A DNA stretch of 64,000 nucleotides from Lumnitzera littorea (lineage: Eukaryota; Streptophyta; Magnoliopsida; Myrtales; Combretaceae): positions 37,436,724 to 37,500,723 of the forward strand of contig JAMXBB010000011.1 of assembly GCA_024138015.1 (NCBI GenBank). The letters run 5' to 3'. Positions 1 through 10,759 of the stretch are shown here, one piece after another (positions within the stretch are counted from its first letter, which is position 1; each line of letters starts with the position of its first letter). The notes beneath the pieces were generated by a model. That model did not search any database and was not told the origin of the DNA. It worked only from the letters and a program-made list of their open reading frames with translations. Made by a program: the position numbers and the translations under genes.

Positions 1-1505
1 AGAGCAGGGAGGTTTATGTACAAATCTGAGCGGGGACGAGTTGCCATGACTTCATAAGTACCCCCACCAGGGAACTGCTGTATTGAAGGCACAAGCTCAA
101 CTATGGAATCACTCACACATAAGAGCCATTCCATTTCTCTGTGCCACATTGACTTTTTCTGTGCTGCCAAAGGTTCTAACCTCCATAATTCACCAAACAC
201 AGTAGCTGCAGTTTGACACAGGGTTAATAGCCTTTACAAGGAATTGTTGATTATGGAATAAGGCATGGGTGTACTGAACAAAATCTGAAAGCAGTAGCTA
301 ACCAGAGAGGTTAGTAATGGCGTTTGAGATTGCAAGAGCCGTGCAAACACCTTTGCCACCTCCAGACATATCTTCTCCTAATAGTAGTTTCGCAAATCTC
401 TCCTTCATCATCTCCACCTCTAGAAAAGTAAATGAAAGAGAATCTTAACGTTAACAAATGATGAATTGCAGCAAAGATGAAATATTAGAAATGATTAAGA
501 AACCAACTTGGTTGTTAGAAAATGCCTGATCAAATTTACAAGATATTACACAAACAAGTGACACAGTTCTGATGTAATTAAAGAAAGATCAGTACACGAT
601 CACATAAATTGCGAATACTCAGATGGCATGATTTAATGGGCGGCAATCCTTGTTACCATATAATAACACACACGAATACGATTTGATTACAGAGAGACAA
701 CGCAAAAATTATAAAACACTACACATCTAAACCGAAAAGTACACTACTGTAACATGAATCAACTCCTCATGATCTCCAATTGGAGAGAGAGAGAGAGAGA
801 GATATATAATGTTGGTACTAACATGAATTCCACAAAAGTGAAACCCTAACATGACATGCTAACACAGATTGCCATCGGATTGATATAACATAAGAAGCAC
901 ATCACATTTCGTGAACTTCGAGTTGCAATTCCATCAATGAAAGAATAGAACTTCAAATCAGTGGCACATATAATTAGAAGAAACTAGACCTTAGGTCCAC
1001 TTCCTCTAAAAATGTTCTACTCATTTTCTGCTCAACCAAACAAACCCTCTCTCTCTCTCTCTCTGCAGAACGCATCACCAATGTCGCTAAAAAACACAAA
1101 ACGTAAGCAAAACAAAAAGGAAAAGACAAATTTAGTAACTCGCTTAAAACAAAACTAAAGATCCCACTTTTTATTACCCTTTTGAGCATTAAAACCAAAA
1201 GACAATTACTGTGATTATATACCGTTAATATCTCCATCTTTCTTCTTGTCGTCCCAAACGACGACGTCTTTGCCACCGATGACAGGAACCATCAACGCCG
1301 GTGCCGGAAAGGATAAGTTCCACGCAGGAGGAAGAGGAAGTGGGCGTGGAGACGAAGCGATCGAACTGGATGCGCCTTCTCCATCAAAACGACGGTAGGA
1401 GAAGCTACTACAACTCTCTGACTCACTGACGTCAGCACTCAGACTGTAGCTCCCACAACGCTCTTCGCTGACGTCACCGTCCTCGTCGGAGGTTATACTT
1501 CCCAT
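1..1505 (-). CDS. ROPGEF: RopGEF (PRONE-domain) 5' half, three coding exons, partial
   Basis: Plant RopGEFs load GTP onto ROP/RAC small GTPases at the plasma membrane and act in polar growth and receptor-kinase signalling (family knowledge). Coding exons on the minus strand are 1505-1223, 419-303 and 205-1; the last continues beyond the window. Exon 1 opens with MGSITSDEDGDVSEERCGSY and is a serine- and acid-rich variable N-terminus that includes RRFDGEGASSS, ending in the conserved VIGGKDVVVWDD. Exon 2 encodes EMMKERFAKLLLGEDMSGGG and exon 3 WRLEPLAAQKKSMW plus SIQQFPGGGTYEVMATRPRS, the start of the PRONE catalytic domain. Both introns begin GT and end AG and are phase 1, so the frame is kept. 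About 170 residues are present, against roughly 450-600 for the family. The start ATG was chosen because it opens the conserved MGS...SEE N-terminus. The N-terminus most resembles RopGEF1 as I remember it, but the paralogue is not certain. Confidence 0.93.
783..802. repeat. (GA)n microsatellite in RopGEF intron 1
   Basis: About ten uninterrupted GA units, directly readable, followed by a short TATATA stretch. Confidence 0.95.
1047..1064. repeat. (CT)n microsatellite in RopGEF intron 1
   Basis: Nine CT units on the plus strand, which are GA on the gene's sense strand. Confidence 0.95.
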
Positions 1506-1599
1506 ATCAGGTCCAGAGATCTAAACACAGAGAGAGGAAGAGAGAGACACTCGGGCGCACCTGTGGTATTGTGAGCCGCAATGCAGGTGATTACGCGAG

Positions 1600-1618
1600 G
1601 AGAGAGAGAGAGAGAGAG
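1600..1618. repeat. (GA)n microsatellite in RopGEF leader
   Basis: About nine GA units on the plus strand, roughly 95 bp upstream of the start codon (CT on the sense strand). Confidence 0.95.
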
Positions 1619-1762
1619 CAGACTTAATGCACATTGCGTATACATGTACCAAGTTTCTCTCTCTTACTATGGAAGGTGAATCGCGTAATGATACTGCAGT
1701 GCTGGGAAGGTGCTGTAACAGTGTAGATGATGGGAGATGATGACGATGAAAGAAAGTAGAGG

Positions 1763-1764
<2 letters not shown>

Positions 1765-1795
<31 letters not shown>
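1765..1795. repeat. (GA)n microsatellite in RopGEF leader or promoter
   Basis: The longest GA run in the window, about 15 units, some 260 bp upstream of the start codon. Confidence 0.95.
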
Positions 1796-1798
<3 letters not shown>

Positions 1799-2115
1799 CC
1801 GTTAAGAGGGGACTGGCTTTTTGTGTGATAGAGTTAAAGAAGGAATAGTAGGGCTAAGTTAGACAGGCAATGCCCGACAGTCTCGCTTTTCCTTTGGGTC
1901 CCACTGCATTGGTCGTTCGCTTTTCTTTCTGTTGCTTTGCTTTCTTTTGCTTGTGGAGTGGACTTGTGGCCTCCGGTGGTGTGAAAACTCTCCCATGGCA
2001 GTTTGGTTGGCTTTAATGCTGGCCGCTGGACCGAACCGGTTTGCCAGCCTATGGTGGGATGTAAGGGGATCGGTATCATGTCATGTTCATCTGAACGGGC
2101 TCCATAAGAAACCAA

Positions 2116-4964
2116 ACCAATATAGTATTTCCTTAGACATATTGCAACGGAGTTTTGTCTTTAAACCTTTGTAAAAAGCCAAATCCAATGTTGAGTTTTA
2201 AGTTCGATATTGAATTAGATTTGAATTTTTAGGTCAAACTAAAAAGATAAAATTAAAAGGATAAAATCTATACTTCAAGATGTTTAAGGAAGATTTGGCA
2301 TAATAATCTTAAAGTGAAATTTATTGAATCAACTTATGAAATGCCAACTTCTCGATTTGGTTTATGAACTAAGAAGGCATTTAGTAGGGTTGAATCCAAA
2401 AAGAGAGCTCATTTGATATCCATTAAAGAAAGGGTTAATATTACCCTTTGATATCAACGACCAACTTTTATAAATACCCAATCCCTTCTTCATTTATACA
2501 TCAAGAATCTTGTATAAACGCTATAATGCCATCGGATTCACTTATTGAAAAATTAGGCGCTTAGATATTTGAAGAACACATCACATTTTATCACAAGTTG
2601 TAAAGCTTGATACTACTATGCTCCTCCATATGTCACATTAAGTATTAGAGCCAATTAAGTTTGCCAACTTCTCAATTACTTCTCTCCTAATCATCTTTCA
2701 CATATCATACACATCATTTTTTTCTTTAGGTTACATGTAACATATTACTCACGCAACATACGCATAACCCCTCCATTGAAACTTATACACTTATGATAGA
2801 TATACTTAAATGGTATTTAGTCGATTTACTTGATGAGCATGACCCTATAAATAAGGATACAAAATGTCATTAAGCAATCTTATAAAGTACTAATGGCATG
2901 TTTCTTATAGAATATAATAACTTAAGAATAAGATTGCAATTAGATCTAATTGGACTTAACAAGAAACTAATATGGCATTTCCCAATAAGTGTTAGAATGG
3001 ATTTCAACTTCAATTTTATTTACCTATATGGTATTTGGATCAATAATTGGCACAATCACGTATTTCATAAGTATGACCTAGTTGAAAAAGTAATTATACT
3101 CTAAATATAAGCTTATAAAGTATCAAAAGTATGGATAAAGATGACTTTTCACTATTTTTATTTATAAAAATATGAATTTTAATTAAATATTATTATCTTA
3201 TTAATCAAATATTGAAAACTTGATATTCTCATCAATCGATAAACAAGTAAATATTAAGAAACCTAATAGAGTTTAGGTCAGCAACCATGCTGACAAATTG
3301 ATTTGATTTGATTTCAAGGATTAGGTAGGTGTTCACATACATTCGTTACTACCACTCTTGTCTTGGTTGTCACTTTCTTTTAAGGGAAAAAATATTAATG
3401 GCACATTTGATTTGCATGTTAGGATAAGATCAAAATAAAATTACAATTCTAAAGGAATAAAATAGAAAAATAGTAACTATTATTTTGTTTAACTATACTC
3501 AAGATAGCATTAGAAATAAATTTAAAAATACTAATACAACCACATCCTAAACCATTATTTGATTGTTAGTTTAACTTTCATAAGAACATATGAAAATACG
3601 CTAAAAAGATGAAGGAATAAATATTCTTTTGGTTTTACAAAGGAATTGTAATTGCAAATTTTGCAATAATAAGAATTTTGTTGAATAGTTAACTAACATA
3701 GAATTAACTTCATGAAAAGTAATAGCTATCTCATTCCACTCTTGTAAAGTCAACCAAATACATTATAGCATTGAAAATTTAATATTAATGGAAGAGACTG
3801 TCTAATGTTTGATCATAGAGTGATTCTATAAAGTATCCATTCTAAATTTCAAAAGGAATAGAAAAGACAAAAAATAACTGTTGCAAACACGCACTAGCTA
3901 TAGATAACTACATTTCAACATTATCACATAATTTTGAATTCACTCTCTTGAAAATCACAATCTACCACTATGAATACTTCCCTTCTTAGATTTTCTAATG
4001 TGTAATTTGTTAAGCTTAATAACTCTAAGTTCAATCTACCGTAAACTAACTTAACCTAGGTCTAACTACAATAACTAAAATACATTACAACCCTACTTCC
4101 ATGTACTTTCTAGATCAAGTATAAATGGATTTTGATCCCTCTTTTCCTCCTTCTCCATGTATTCAAAATGGTAGCAATAAACCCTAGATTTATTTACTCC
4201 CATGTTTAATTGTTCCACTTCATCCCTCTTGTCCTATGGGTTTTCGATTAAATGATAGATTCATATGTGAACTTATAAGGTACTATAATGGATGTAATTA
4301 GCTTGTTTGAGTAGGTTACGTTTTTAAAATGACAAGATATAAGAAGCACCAACTTCTCTGGAGATAATCCTTATCTTTTTTTTTTTTTTATTCCTTAATG
4401 ATATCTAAAAGTAGTATGGTTAGGTAGTAACAAGATTTCATGCCTAGTACTGTATAAGTGTATCTAAGACTATTTGTATAAAACAATACAACTATTCACA
4501 ATTGTATCATTATATTATGTAATTTTTGCATCATATTGGCACATTAGTGATTTTTTTAATGCCCTTTTCTAACAATTTTCTCCCCTTCTAGGATCATAAT
4601 CTTGTCTCACAGGTTGTAATCTTAGAGCATCTGTCAAAAAGATACCTAGTCTTCTTAGCTTATATCTCCATGCGCTAACTTTAACCATTGAACAAAATCT
4701 TATTATATTGACTATCCATCTCTAGAAATGATTCTTGTATCCAATATACTAAATGGGTCAATAAAAGATGACTAAAAATGACATCCTTTGGATGATTTGT
4801 TAATCGTTATCCATAAGCCTTCTAAGAAGTTCACATATGAAAAACGTTATAAATCTTGGAATAGGGATGTAATCCTTATTAGTGTTACTTGTATGTGTAT
4901 AATACTTTTGTATTAATTTAATGGATTTTAATTTGTCTTCTTTTTATTTTTTGTATTATTTTTT
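2116..4964. other. AT-rich intergenic DNA, no gene seen
   Basis: No open frame here has recognisable protein content. One point of interest is TATTAGAGCCAATT at about 2643-2656, which resembles the Ty1/copia primer-binding site (TGGTATCAGAGCC). It directly follows TGTCACA and a TATAAATA-containing stretch at about 2469, so a decayed LTR may end near 2636. I could not find the other end. The rest holds poly-A/T runs and nothing I can name. Confidence 0.5.
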
Positions 4965-5469
4965 TGTTAACATGAGAAATTATAACTTTTCATGAAAATT
5001 GTTATAGATTTAAATATGATTTTTCAAGAAAAAGTTCTTCACTAAAGAATATGTCTTTTTTTAAACAGCTATCACTCTTTATGAAAAGGTACTCATAAAA
5101 GAATATACCTTTCTCAAAATAGTTATCGATACTATAAAATTAAAACTATTGCATGTAAAGTGTTACTATTCATTTTAAACTTTTACTTCTATAAGATTTA
5201 TATATGCATTCATTCATTACTTTTGAGAGAGAAAACATGCTAAGTTTGCTTACAAACTTTATTTAGAAGCCTTATCTAGATGATTCATATGCTTGTAGAA
5301 TTATAAGCACTAAGTAAAGGTGAATTCTATTTCAAGAACATTGCTTTTGTAAGATTATATCTTCTATCATCAAGTTTCTTCCTTTCATTTATTTTTCTTT
5401 TACTTATTGATAATTTTGTTGTTTATTAATATATTTATAACAAATATGATCCATAATATTTTTCCAACA
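4965..5469 (+). mobile_element. candidate Ty1/copia 5' LTR
   Basis: A 505-bp stretch starts TGTTAACATGAG and ends TTCCAACA, giving TGTT...AACA termini. It lies immediately upstream of a recognisable copia gag relic. The sequence just after it, about 5470-5485, weakly resembles the usual copia primer-binding site. Repeated motifs such as CTTTTCATGA/CTTTATGAAAAGG occur in its 5' part. No second LTR was found downstream, so the element is truncated or rearranged. The boundaries are inferred from position and termini only. Confidence 0.4.
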
Positions 5470-5502
5470 AACTTGAAATAGATTTTTTTTTATTGATTAA
5501 TT

Positions 5503-5885
5503 ATGGATCAACAATCTATAGGCATTAGTAGGACAAAGAACCCAAACATTGAGAAGCCTAAGAAGTTTAAGGGAATTGACTTTAAATGATGGCAACAATA
5601 GACATTTTATTTAACAACAATGAATTTGACACAAATTGTTAAGGAAGAAATGCCTCAAACCAATGAGGATCTTATATTGAAGGAATCTCTTAATGTAAAG
5701 GCTTGGAAACATGCTAAATTCTATTATAGAAATTACATTCTCAATGGATTGTATGATATGTATTTTGATTGTCCAACAACCATGGATTTATAAGAATTAC
5801 TAGAAAAGAAATATGAATTCAAAGATATTGGTTTGAAGAAATTCATAATTGGCAAATTTCTGAAACTTATCATGATTGACTCCAA
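5503..5885 (+). pseudogene. Ty1/copia gag relic
   Basis: Conceptual translation from the ATG at 5503 gives a decayed copia GAG N-terminal region, the structural protein that packages retrotransposon RNA. Family-typical pieces in order are EKPKKFKGIDFK with WQQ, then FYLTTMNLTQIVKEEMPQ, VKAWKHAKFYYRNYILNGL, ELLEKKYEFKDIGLKKF and IIGKFL. In-frame stops replace expected residues after GIDFK, before TFYL and after TTMDL. No zinc knuckle, protease, integrase or reverse transcriptase follows; after about 5885 the sequence is unrecognisable AT-rich DNA. Only about 125 residues of the usual 300 or so remain. Confidence 0.8.
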
Positions 5886-6449
5886 ATGACTAGTTTTTAT
5901 TTTTTACTTCAATAGTCATTACATAAAAAATTGATTTGCATTATTTATAAAACATAAATAACATAAGGAGGATTGAAGAATCTATCTGTTGTAGCATCCA
6001 TATCCCATGTATCTTGCAATAGCATCAATGGAGCATTTAGTACCATTGTTATATAATAAGTTTCACGATTTATCTTGACTCCATTTTAATTTTCTATATA
6101 TTTTAATTTTATGGATATGGTTAGTGTTTGTATCATATTGTTATTTGCTTAACTATTTCTCTCCACTATATAATAAACACATAACCACTTCCTCTTAGCT
6201 AGGAAAAAAAATTAATCACAGATACATATACATAAATAATAATAGAAAATATGATTAAAGCTATTATTAATCTTTGTTTCTATCTACTTATTATTTTAGG
6301 TATTAGATATTTTAGGTAATATTGTTTTATTAATTTATTATTTTCTATCGAATAATGGGTTTCCCATCATTTTTGTTTTTAATCCTAAAACTCATCCCAT
6401 AAGCTTAATAGATTTTTACCCATGTCTTAAATCTTGTCCCAAAACCTTA
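5886..6449. other. AT-rich spacer, nothing recognised
   Basis: No coding content, repeat boundary or RNA gene could be supported between the copia relic and the protease remnant of the neighbouring gypsy element. Confidence 0.5.
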
Positions 6450-7181
6450 TCGAGTGGTACTCTATAAGGTTTTTAGTGGCTTGGGCAAGTTATGTACCCT
6501 ATAATGACCTACTGGGTTATGTCCTTAGGCATCAAGAACTTGGCGACTAAGTATGCAATGTTGACAAAAACTTTTAGAGCATTTAGAGTTGGTTGTTTGA
6601 GGATAGCATTATGTAGAGACCAATAGTCGATGTATAGGAGATCAACGTTATGGTCGGTCGCATGCTTGCAATCTTCAAGCTATATAGGCAAAGTGATGAT
6701 GACCATGGTCTACATTGGTTAGTCGTTGAATCTAAAAAGGGGCTACTCATATGGTTTTAGCTTGGCGAAAACCTTATCCTTCATCTACTTGTAGAAGGGC
6801 CTATAGAGGATGTCCACCGAGTTCCCCACGTTGTTGAGGACGTGGGCAATGCTAAAACCTACTATTCTAGCTTCAATGAATAAGGGGTCGTCATAAAGGT
6901 GATGGATGTCTTGAAGGTTGTCCTCTAAGAATGTAATGGAGGTGTTGATCTAAGGCTTCTTATTCTAAACATTAAGGACGTTGAGATACTTCTTATGTCA
7001 AGCATAAGCTTTCATCTATGAATATAAGTGTCTTTTGAATGTCAAGCCACCTATGATGATGTTGACTTGACCATCTAGCATAGGGTGGGTGTAGTATCTT
7101 GGTTATTGTCTCGCTAAAGGTTATCCTTGGCTCGTTGGGTGTCATATGTCCTTCTCTATTATAGATGTCTTGCTTTACCAT
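6450..7181 (-). pseudogene. gypsy aspartic-protease remnant
   Basis: On the minus strand the first part reads NEPRITFSE and LIFIDES. After frameshifts the sequence gives NNVGNSVDILYRPF, in place of the retropepsin motif (I/V)DTGSSVDIL, then LYIDYWSLHNAILKQPTLNA and VNIAYLVAKFLMP. These match the plant gypsy pattern YNAILGRPTLN...S.YHL.LKFPT. The catalytic Asp-Thr-Gly has become Asn-Val-Gly and several stops are present, so the product would be inactive even if made. Confidence 0.7.
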
Positions 7182-7440
7182 AATGAGACATGAGCCATCG
7201 TTTAGCTGTGTATTCTTTTACATACCCCCTATTAAGGACGTCTTTTAAGATGCTTTTCAAGCTATTACACTCATTGGTGGTGTAATTGATATCATTATGG
7301 AAGTCACACAACTTATAACCGTCGTATTTGCTGGGGTTACCCTTTATTGATGTCAACCAAATGAAGATACCCCTTTGCAAGATCTCAAGATATTTTTGAC
7401 CTAGTAGCTTCGAGAGCATGAGATATGATGTAAACCAAAG
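7159..7440 (-). pseudogene. gypsy gag C-terminus with degenerate zinc knuckle
   Basis: An 86-codon open segment reads FIWLTSIKGNPSKYDGYKLC and continues DFHNDINYTTNECNSLKSIL. This corresponds to the plant gypsy motif KYCxFHxDHGHxTxxCxxLK before protease, which contacts RNA. The second histidine of the motif is tyrosine here, so metal binding is probably lost. It overlaps the start of the protease segment in another frame, indicating a frameshift. Confidence 0.75.
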
Positions 7441-7559
7441 GAAGGTTTGTCCTTAGTCATGAGTACAACCATCCCCTTCTTTGATGAACTTAGGTCTAGA
7501 ACCTTGGGGAGGTTTGATATGCCTAAGAGCTCAATTATCACTAGGGCTTACCATAGGTA

Positions 7560-8290
7560 AGGAGATGAGAACCAAATAAGTCCTTCGAAGTATCAAAGAA
7601 ATAGAAAAGTAAGGTCGATGAACTAAATGTAATAGTTAACGTGAAGCTGCTCGAAAGATATGATTTACGTACGAACATAACACGGCTTGGCACTTCACTT
7701 GATGTAACGCACAAGCTAATACCAAGGTCTATCCGCCACTAATCTTGAGCTCCTTGGTAATAATAGATAAGAGTGTATAGAAATGGGCTTAGAGAGGAAA
7801 GTCTCTCAAAGACCAAGTATATTCAAAATGTCTCTTGAATGTAATATATCTTACGACTACAAAGAGAGAAGACTATTTATAATAAGTCCTTAGAGCAATA
7901 TTATAAATAAAGAAAATTACAAAAAGGTATTTATGAAAAGAGATTTCTAGTACATACAAAAAGGGATAAATAGGACAAATGATAAAAAGGGAAAAATAGT
8001 ATAGTGTCAGGCGAAAGAATAAGTGGCAATGACATATTGGTTTCATATTAACAGCAAATGTAAGCACCGTCGTGTAAAAGTAACAGAGATAGTAGGCTAA
8101 AAGAGTAGAGGCCAATGTGAAGGGAATCTCATTACTTGGTAAGTGGGCCTCAGTACCTTGGCTTCGGCACAAAAGGGGCTCAAATGATAGGTGTAGTGCC
8201 ATATGACTAAGGTCCTCAGCATTCAGCGTTTGGGCCTCAGCATTAAACGAATAATGTTTAGAACTTGGAGCCTAAAAAAGCAAGGTATGG
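7560..8290 (-). mobile_element. LTR-like block interrupting the gypsy gag
   Basis: This block separates two gag segments that would normally be adjacent. On the minus strand it has a promoter-like TATAAATAG near 7870, followed by a CT-rich stretch and U5-like sequence, as in plant gypsy LTRs. I could not fix its TG/CA ends or a target-site duplication, so both coordinates are approximate. The 109-codon open frame inside it (7873-8202, minus) looks fortuitous. It could also be a diverged non-coding part of the host element. Confidence 0.4.
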
Positions 8291-8880
8291 CCAAAACGAG
8301 CCCTTAAGGAGTTCTTCCACCATTCTCCTATAAACTGTGCATCATCCTCAGCAAGCTGATTAGAGAGAATTCTTTGGGCAAGTGACTGAAGTTTGGTCAT
8401 TTTCTAGCAACCTTCAAAAATAGGGAATTATCATGGCACATGCCCTGTATAGCTGCATTTAGGGTGATGCTCAGGTTAATAGTTAGGATTTTTAGCTAAG
8501 CCATCGTAAAGTGGTAGATGTAGTCTTAGAAGGACTTAGTATGCCCTTACTTGATCTTATTAAGACTGATGCTATCCTTAACTAGCATTTTACTAGCTAG
8601 AAAATGCTTATAGAATTGGTTAACTAGCTAATCAAACATAGAGATTGAGGCCAGCTTGAGATGGTTGTGTAATATTGGGGCAACCTTTTAAAGGGTACTC
8701 GAGAAGGCTTTGCACATTATTACTTCATTACAATTGAGGAGGTCTATGATAAAACAAAAATATGCTTGGTGTAAAGCTCTATTAGTTGTCCCATCATAGG
8801 AATCAAAGGTTGCTATGTGGACATAGGGAGGCAAGGACTCCTCGATCTCTTTGATGAAGGGGGACTAACCTAGGGATGAT
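8290..8880 (-). pseudogene. gypsy gag (Retrotrans_gag-type capsid) relic
   Basis: Minus-strand translation gives PPFIKEIEESLPPYVHIATF followed by DSYDGTTNRALHQAYF, then VIMCKAFSSTL and LVNQFYKHFLASK. This matches the order of the plant gypsy capsid domain: an entry motif (PF...I), YDGTTDP...H, then MCRAFP.TL and F...F. Stops occur after STL and further on, so it cannot be translated today. The open frame stops being recognisable near 8290, where the LTR-like interruption begins. Confidence 0.75.
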
Positions 8881-9424
8881 AATGTTTATATTTACCGTAC
8901 TCCCAATGTTTAGTAGGTCGACTTAATGACTCGATTGATGTCGTCTAGATTGATAATTACAACATTTTAGAAGTGGACCTTAGAAGGCTTGACCCCATTG
9001 TCAGTAGTAAGATCTACCGTATTTCATGAGGCTACGAGGTTGTACAGCACCATTTTATGGTTGAGTGTCATCCCTTTGAGTGGATAGAGTCATGGACCAC
9101 TTCTTACTTAACTCATGTACTAAGGTTTTGTGATTAACCTCTTTCTAAGTTGTCAAGGCAAGTGATGAGGCCTTGGAGCAATTACTCAACCCTGACGAGG
9201 CAATCAACACTATCTTGTGGCTTAGGTAAGGCTAGAGCTGGGTTGTTCGATGACTCTAGTGAAGGAGTTGCTTCTAGTAGGCTTATTTAAGTAGTTGATG
9301 GTGGTAGAGGGTTTCTTACTTGCTTATTTTTAGAATTGCACATATTTACAGCCATCAAATGGCAATTTCAAGATATTATTTAGTGTGTTTAGGTTATTTA
9401 GAAGTGGCTTGTGAGGTGCCACTT

Positions 9425-9441
9425 ATACGATGAGCACCAAA
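9425..9441 (-). other. primer-binding-site region of the Tat-like element
   Basis: Directly inside the LTR end, the minus strand reads TTTGGTGCTCATCG. This resembles the TTTGGCGC-type primer-binding sites of plant Ty3/gypsy elements with a few substitutions. No tRNA is assigned. Confidence 0.5.
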
Positions 9442-10054
9442 TGTTGATAGTGATTTTTAATGTAGCTCATTATTAGGCTTACTTGGACCTCCAAATAGTA
9501 AAAGTTGTCAGAATGGGTACTGGAGTTTGCTCCGATGGGCTTACTTTAATACTTAAATATGTTTTTGATCAATAAGTATGGTATAGATTATGTGTAAATC
9601 ACCTTTAAGCTCCCTTTATAAATACCAAAATGTGGTTATTTATAGTTGTAGGTTAGTGGAGTTTGATCTAGGTTAGGCAACTAAGCTAGGGCTTAGCGGG
9701 TCACATTTGATAAGGTATAGGCCCTAACATAATGGCCTAACGATGGTTTTCTTGCGTCTTGCCCATAGGTCGCCCCGTTGTATTAAATGTATTGCTACTT
9801 AATAGACCTTATTGGAAATGAGCATTATGTCAAAAGCAAGGTGCTCAAGGGTCAAGCACTTTCCTGGTTGTTGTTGTGTTGTAGCTTTAGGGGCTCCATC
9901 CAGAAAGGCATTTTGTCAAGACTTGGGAGTTCAATGTTTAAGCCCTTTGCTTGGTCATTTGAGGCACTCCTCTTAGTGTGATGAGCTTAGGCTATCTTGT
10001 TAGGCCTTTTGGATTATTTTAGGCACCGAGGTCCAAGCTTAATTTTACCCATCA
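9442..10054 (-). mobile_element. 5' LTR of the Tat-like gypsy element
   Basis: Plus-strand termini are TGTTGATAGTG and ACCCATCA, so the sense (minus) LTR reads TGATGGGT...TATCAACA. Its 613-bp length is close to the 626-bp solo LTR at 30109-30734, which also has TGTTGAT-type ends. It abuts the primer-binding region of the same element. The right-flank pentamer is ATATT; the partner flank is missing because the element is truncated. Confidence 0.6.
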
Positions 10055-10479
10055 ATATTATGTAAAACAACAATAAGTGGGTTAGAAAAATAAATTTTTC
10101 ATACATTGTAAGATAAACTATGTATGAAGAGGATATAAGTAACCTTATGTTATTATAATCCATAATTGGTATAGAAATATATACCTTTATGCTTTCACTT
10201 TTTGTGGAGAAATAAATAGGTGGATAAGGGTCTATTTATTTTTAATAACATCTTTTATTAAAAGTGTAACCCAAAAAAAAAAAATGTCTACTTATGAAAC
10301 CACATGAAAGATTGCTTTTTTACATAAAGGATCTTATTAAAACAAATACCCTTATCTACCTTACTTTCCTTCTTCTTCTTCTTCTTTTTTCCCCTCTCTT
10401 CCCGTAGTCTTAGATTGATGGAGTGAATAAATGAGGCCCTAGTTTCCTATTCATCCTACCAATTGTCATCCTGACTTTT
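10055..10479. other. spacer between gypsy LTR and MITE
   Basis: AT-rich with poly-A and a short CTT/TTC run near 10370-10385. Nothing else is supported. Confidence 0.5.
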
Positions 10480-10759
10480 ATTTAACATGGGTTAATATTA
10501 TATTTGGTATCCAATCATTGCCAAATTTTATAATTTATTATCCGTATTTTGAAATAATCAATTTGCTATCTAATTAAAGTTTTCATGAATATATTTGCTA
10601 CCTAAACTAATTTTATAAAGTTCATTTGTTGACATAGACATAAAGATAAATAAAGAATTAAATATTTTGGCTAACCCAAGGTTGGGACGGTCAATAGCCT
10701 TCCATAGGGAGTTGCACAATGCCCCACCAAGTGTTTACTAATAGAGCTGTGCAAGTGGG

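Larger units (their letters stand above)
420..1222 (-). other. RopGEF intron 1 (803 bp) with two GA/CT tracts
   Basis: Large first intron between the N-terminal exon and the first PRONE exon. The donor GT is at 1222-1221 after ...AAC G, and the acceptor ends in TCTAG at about 424-420. It holds a GA run at 783-802 and a CT run at 1047-1064, both written as seen on the plus strand. The open frame at 974-1276 lies mostly in this intron and is not a gene. The second intron (302-206, 97 bp) is ordinary. Confidence 0.85.
1506..2115 (-). promoter_or_regulatory. RopGEF 5' leader and promoter region
   Basis: This segment lies upstream of the RopGEF start codon on the minus strand and is clearly richer in G+C than the DNA beyond about 2120. 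On the sense strand the leader is CT-rich, with dinucleotide runs at 1600-1618 and 1765-1795. I saw no convincing TATA box, so the transcription start is not placed. CT-rich leaders are common in plant genes, and GA/CT runs are binding sites for BBR/BPC GAGA factors (family knowledge; use here is inference). Overlapping open frames at 1834-2115 (minus) and 1932-2174 (plus) look fortuitous. Confidence 0.55.
6450..10054 (-). mobile_element. truncated Ty3/gypsy (Tat-like) retrotransposon
   Basis: Read on the minus strand the order is LTR (10054-9442), primer-binding region, gag capsid, an interrupting LTR-like block, the gag C-terminus with a CCHC-like knuckle, then an aspartic-protease remnant ending near 6450. 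No reverse transcriptase, integrase or 3' LTR was found to the left, so the element is cut off after protease. Gag and protease are broken by many stops. The lineage call rests on the gag style (PPF..EIEE...YDGTT, and C-F-H...C spacing) and on an LTR of about 0.6 kb, and is inference from family knowledge. Confidence 0.7.

Noticed and set aside
974..1276. 100-codon minus-strand open frame
   Set aside because: It lies across RopGEF intron 1 and exon 1 in another frame and has no family similarity.
1834..2174. Open frames on both strands upstream of RopGEF
   Set aside because: They overlap each other in promoter-like sequence and resemble no protein family.
3390..3900. Possible MITE with GGCACATTTGAT / inverted GTGCGTGTTTGCA ends
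   Set aside because: Terminal similarity is weak, no TSD was found, and internal arms do not pair convincingly.
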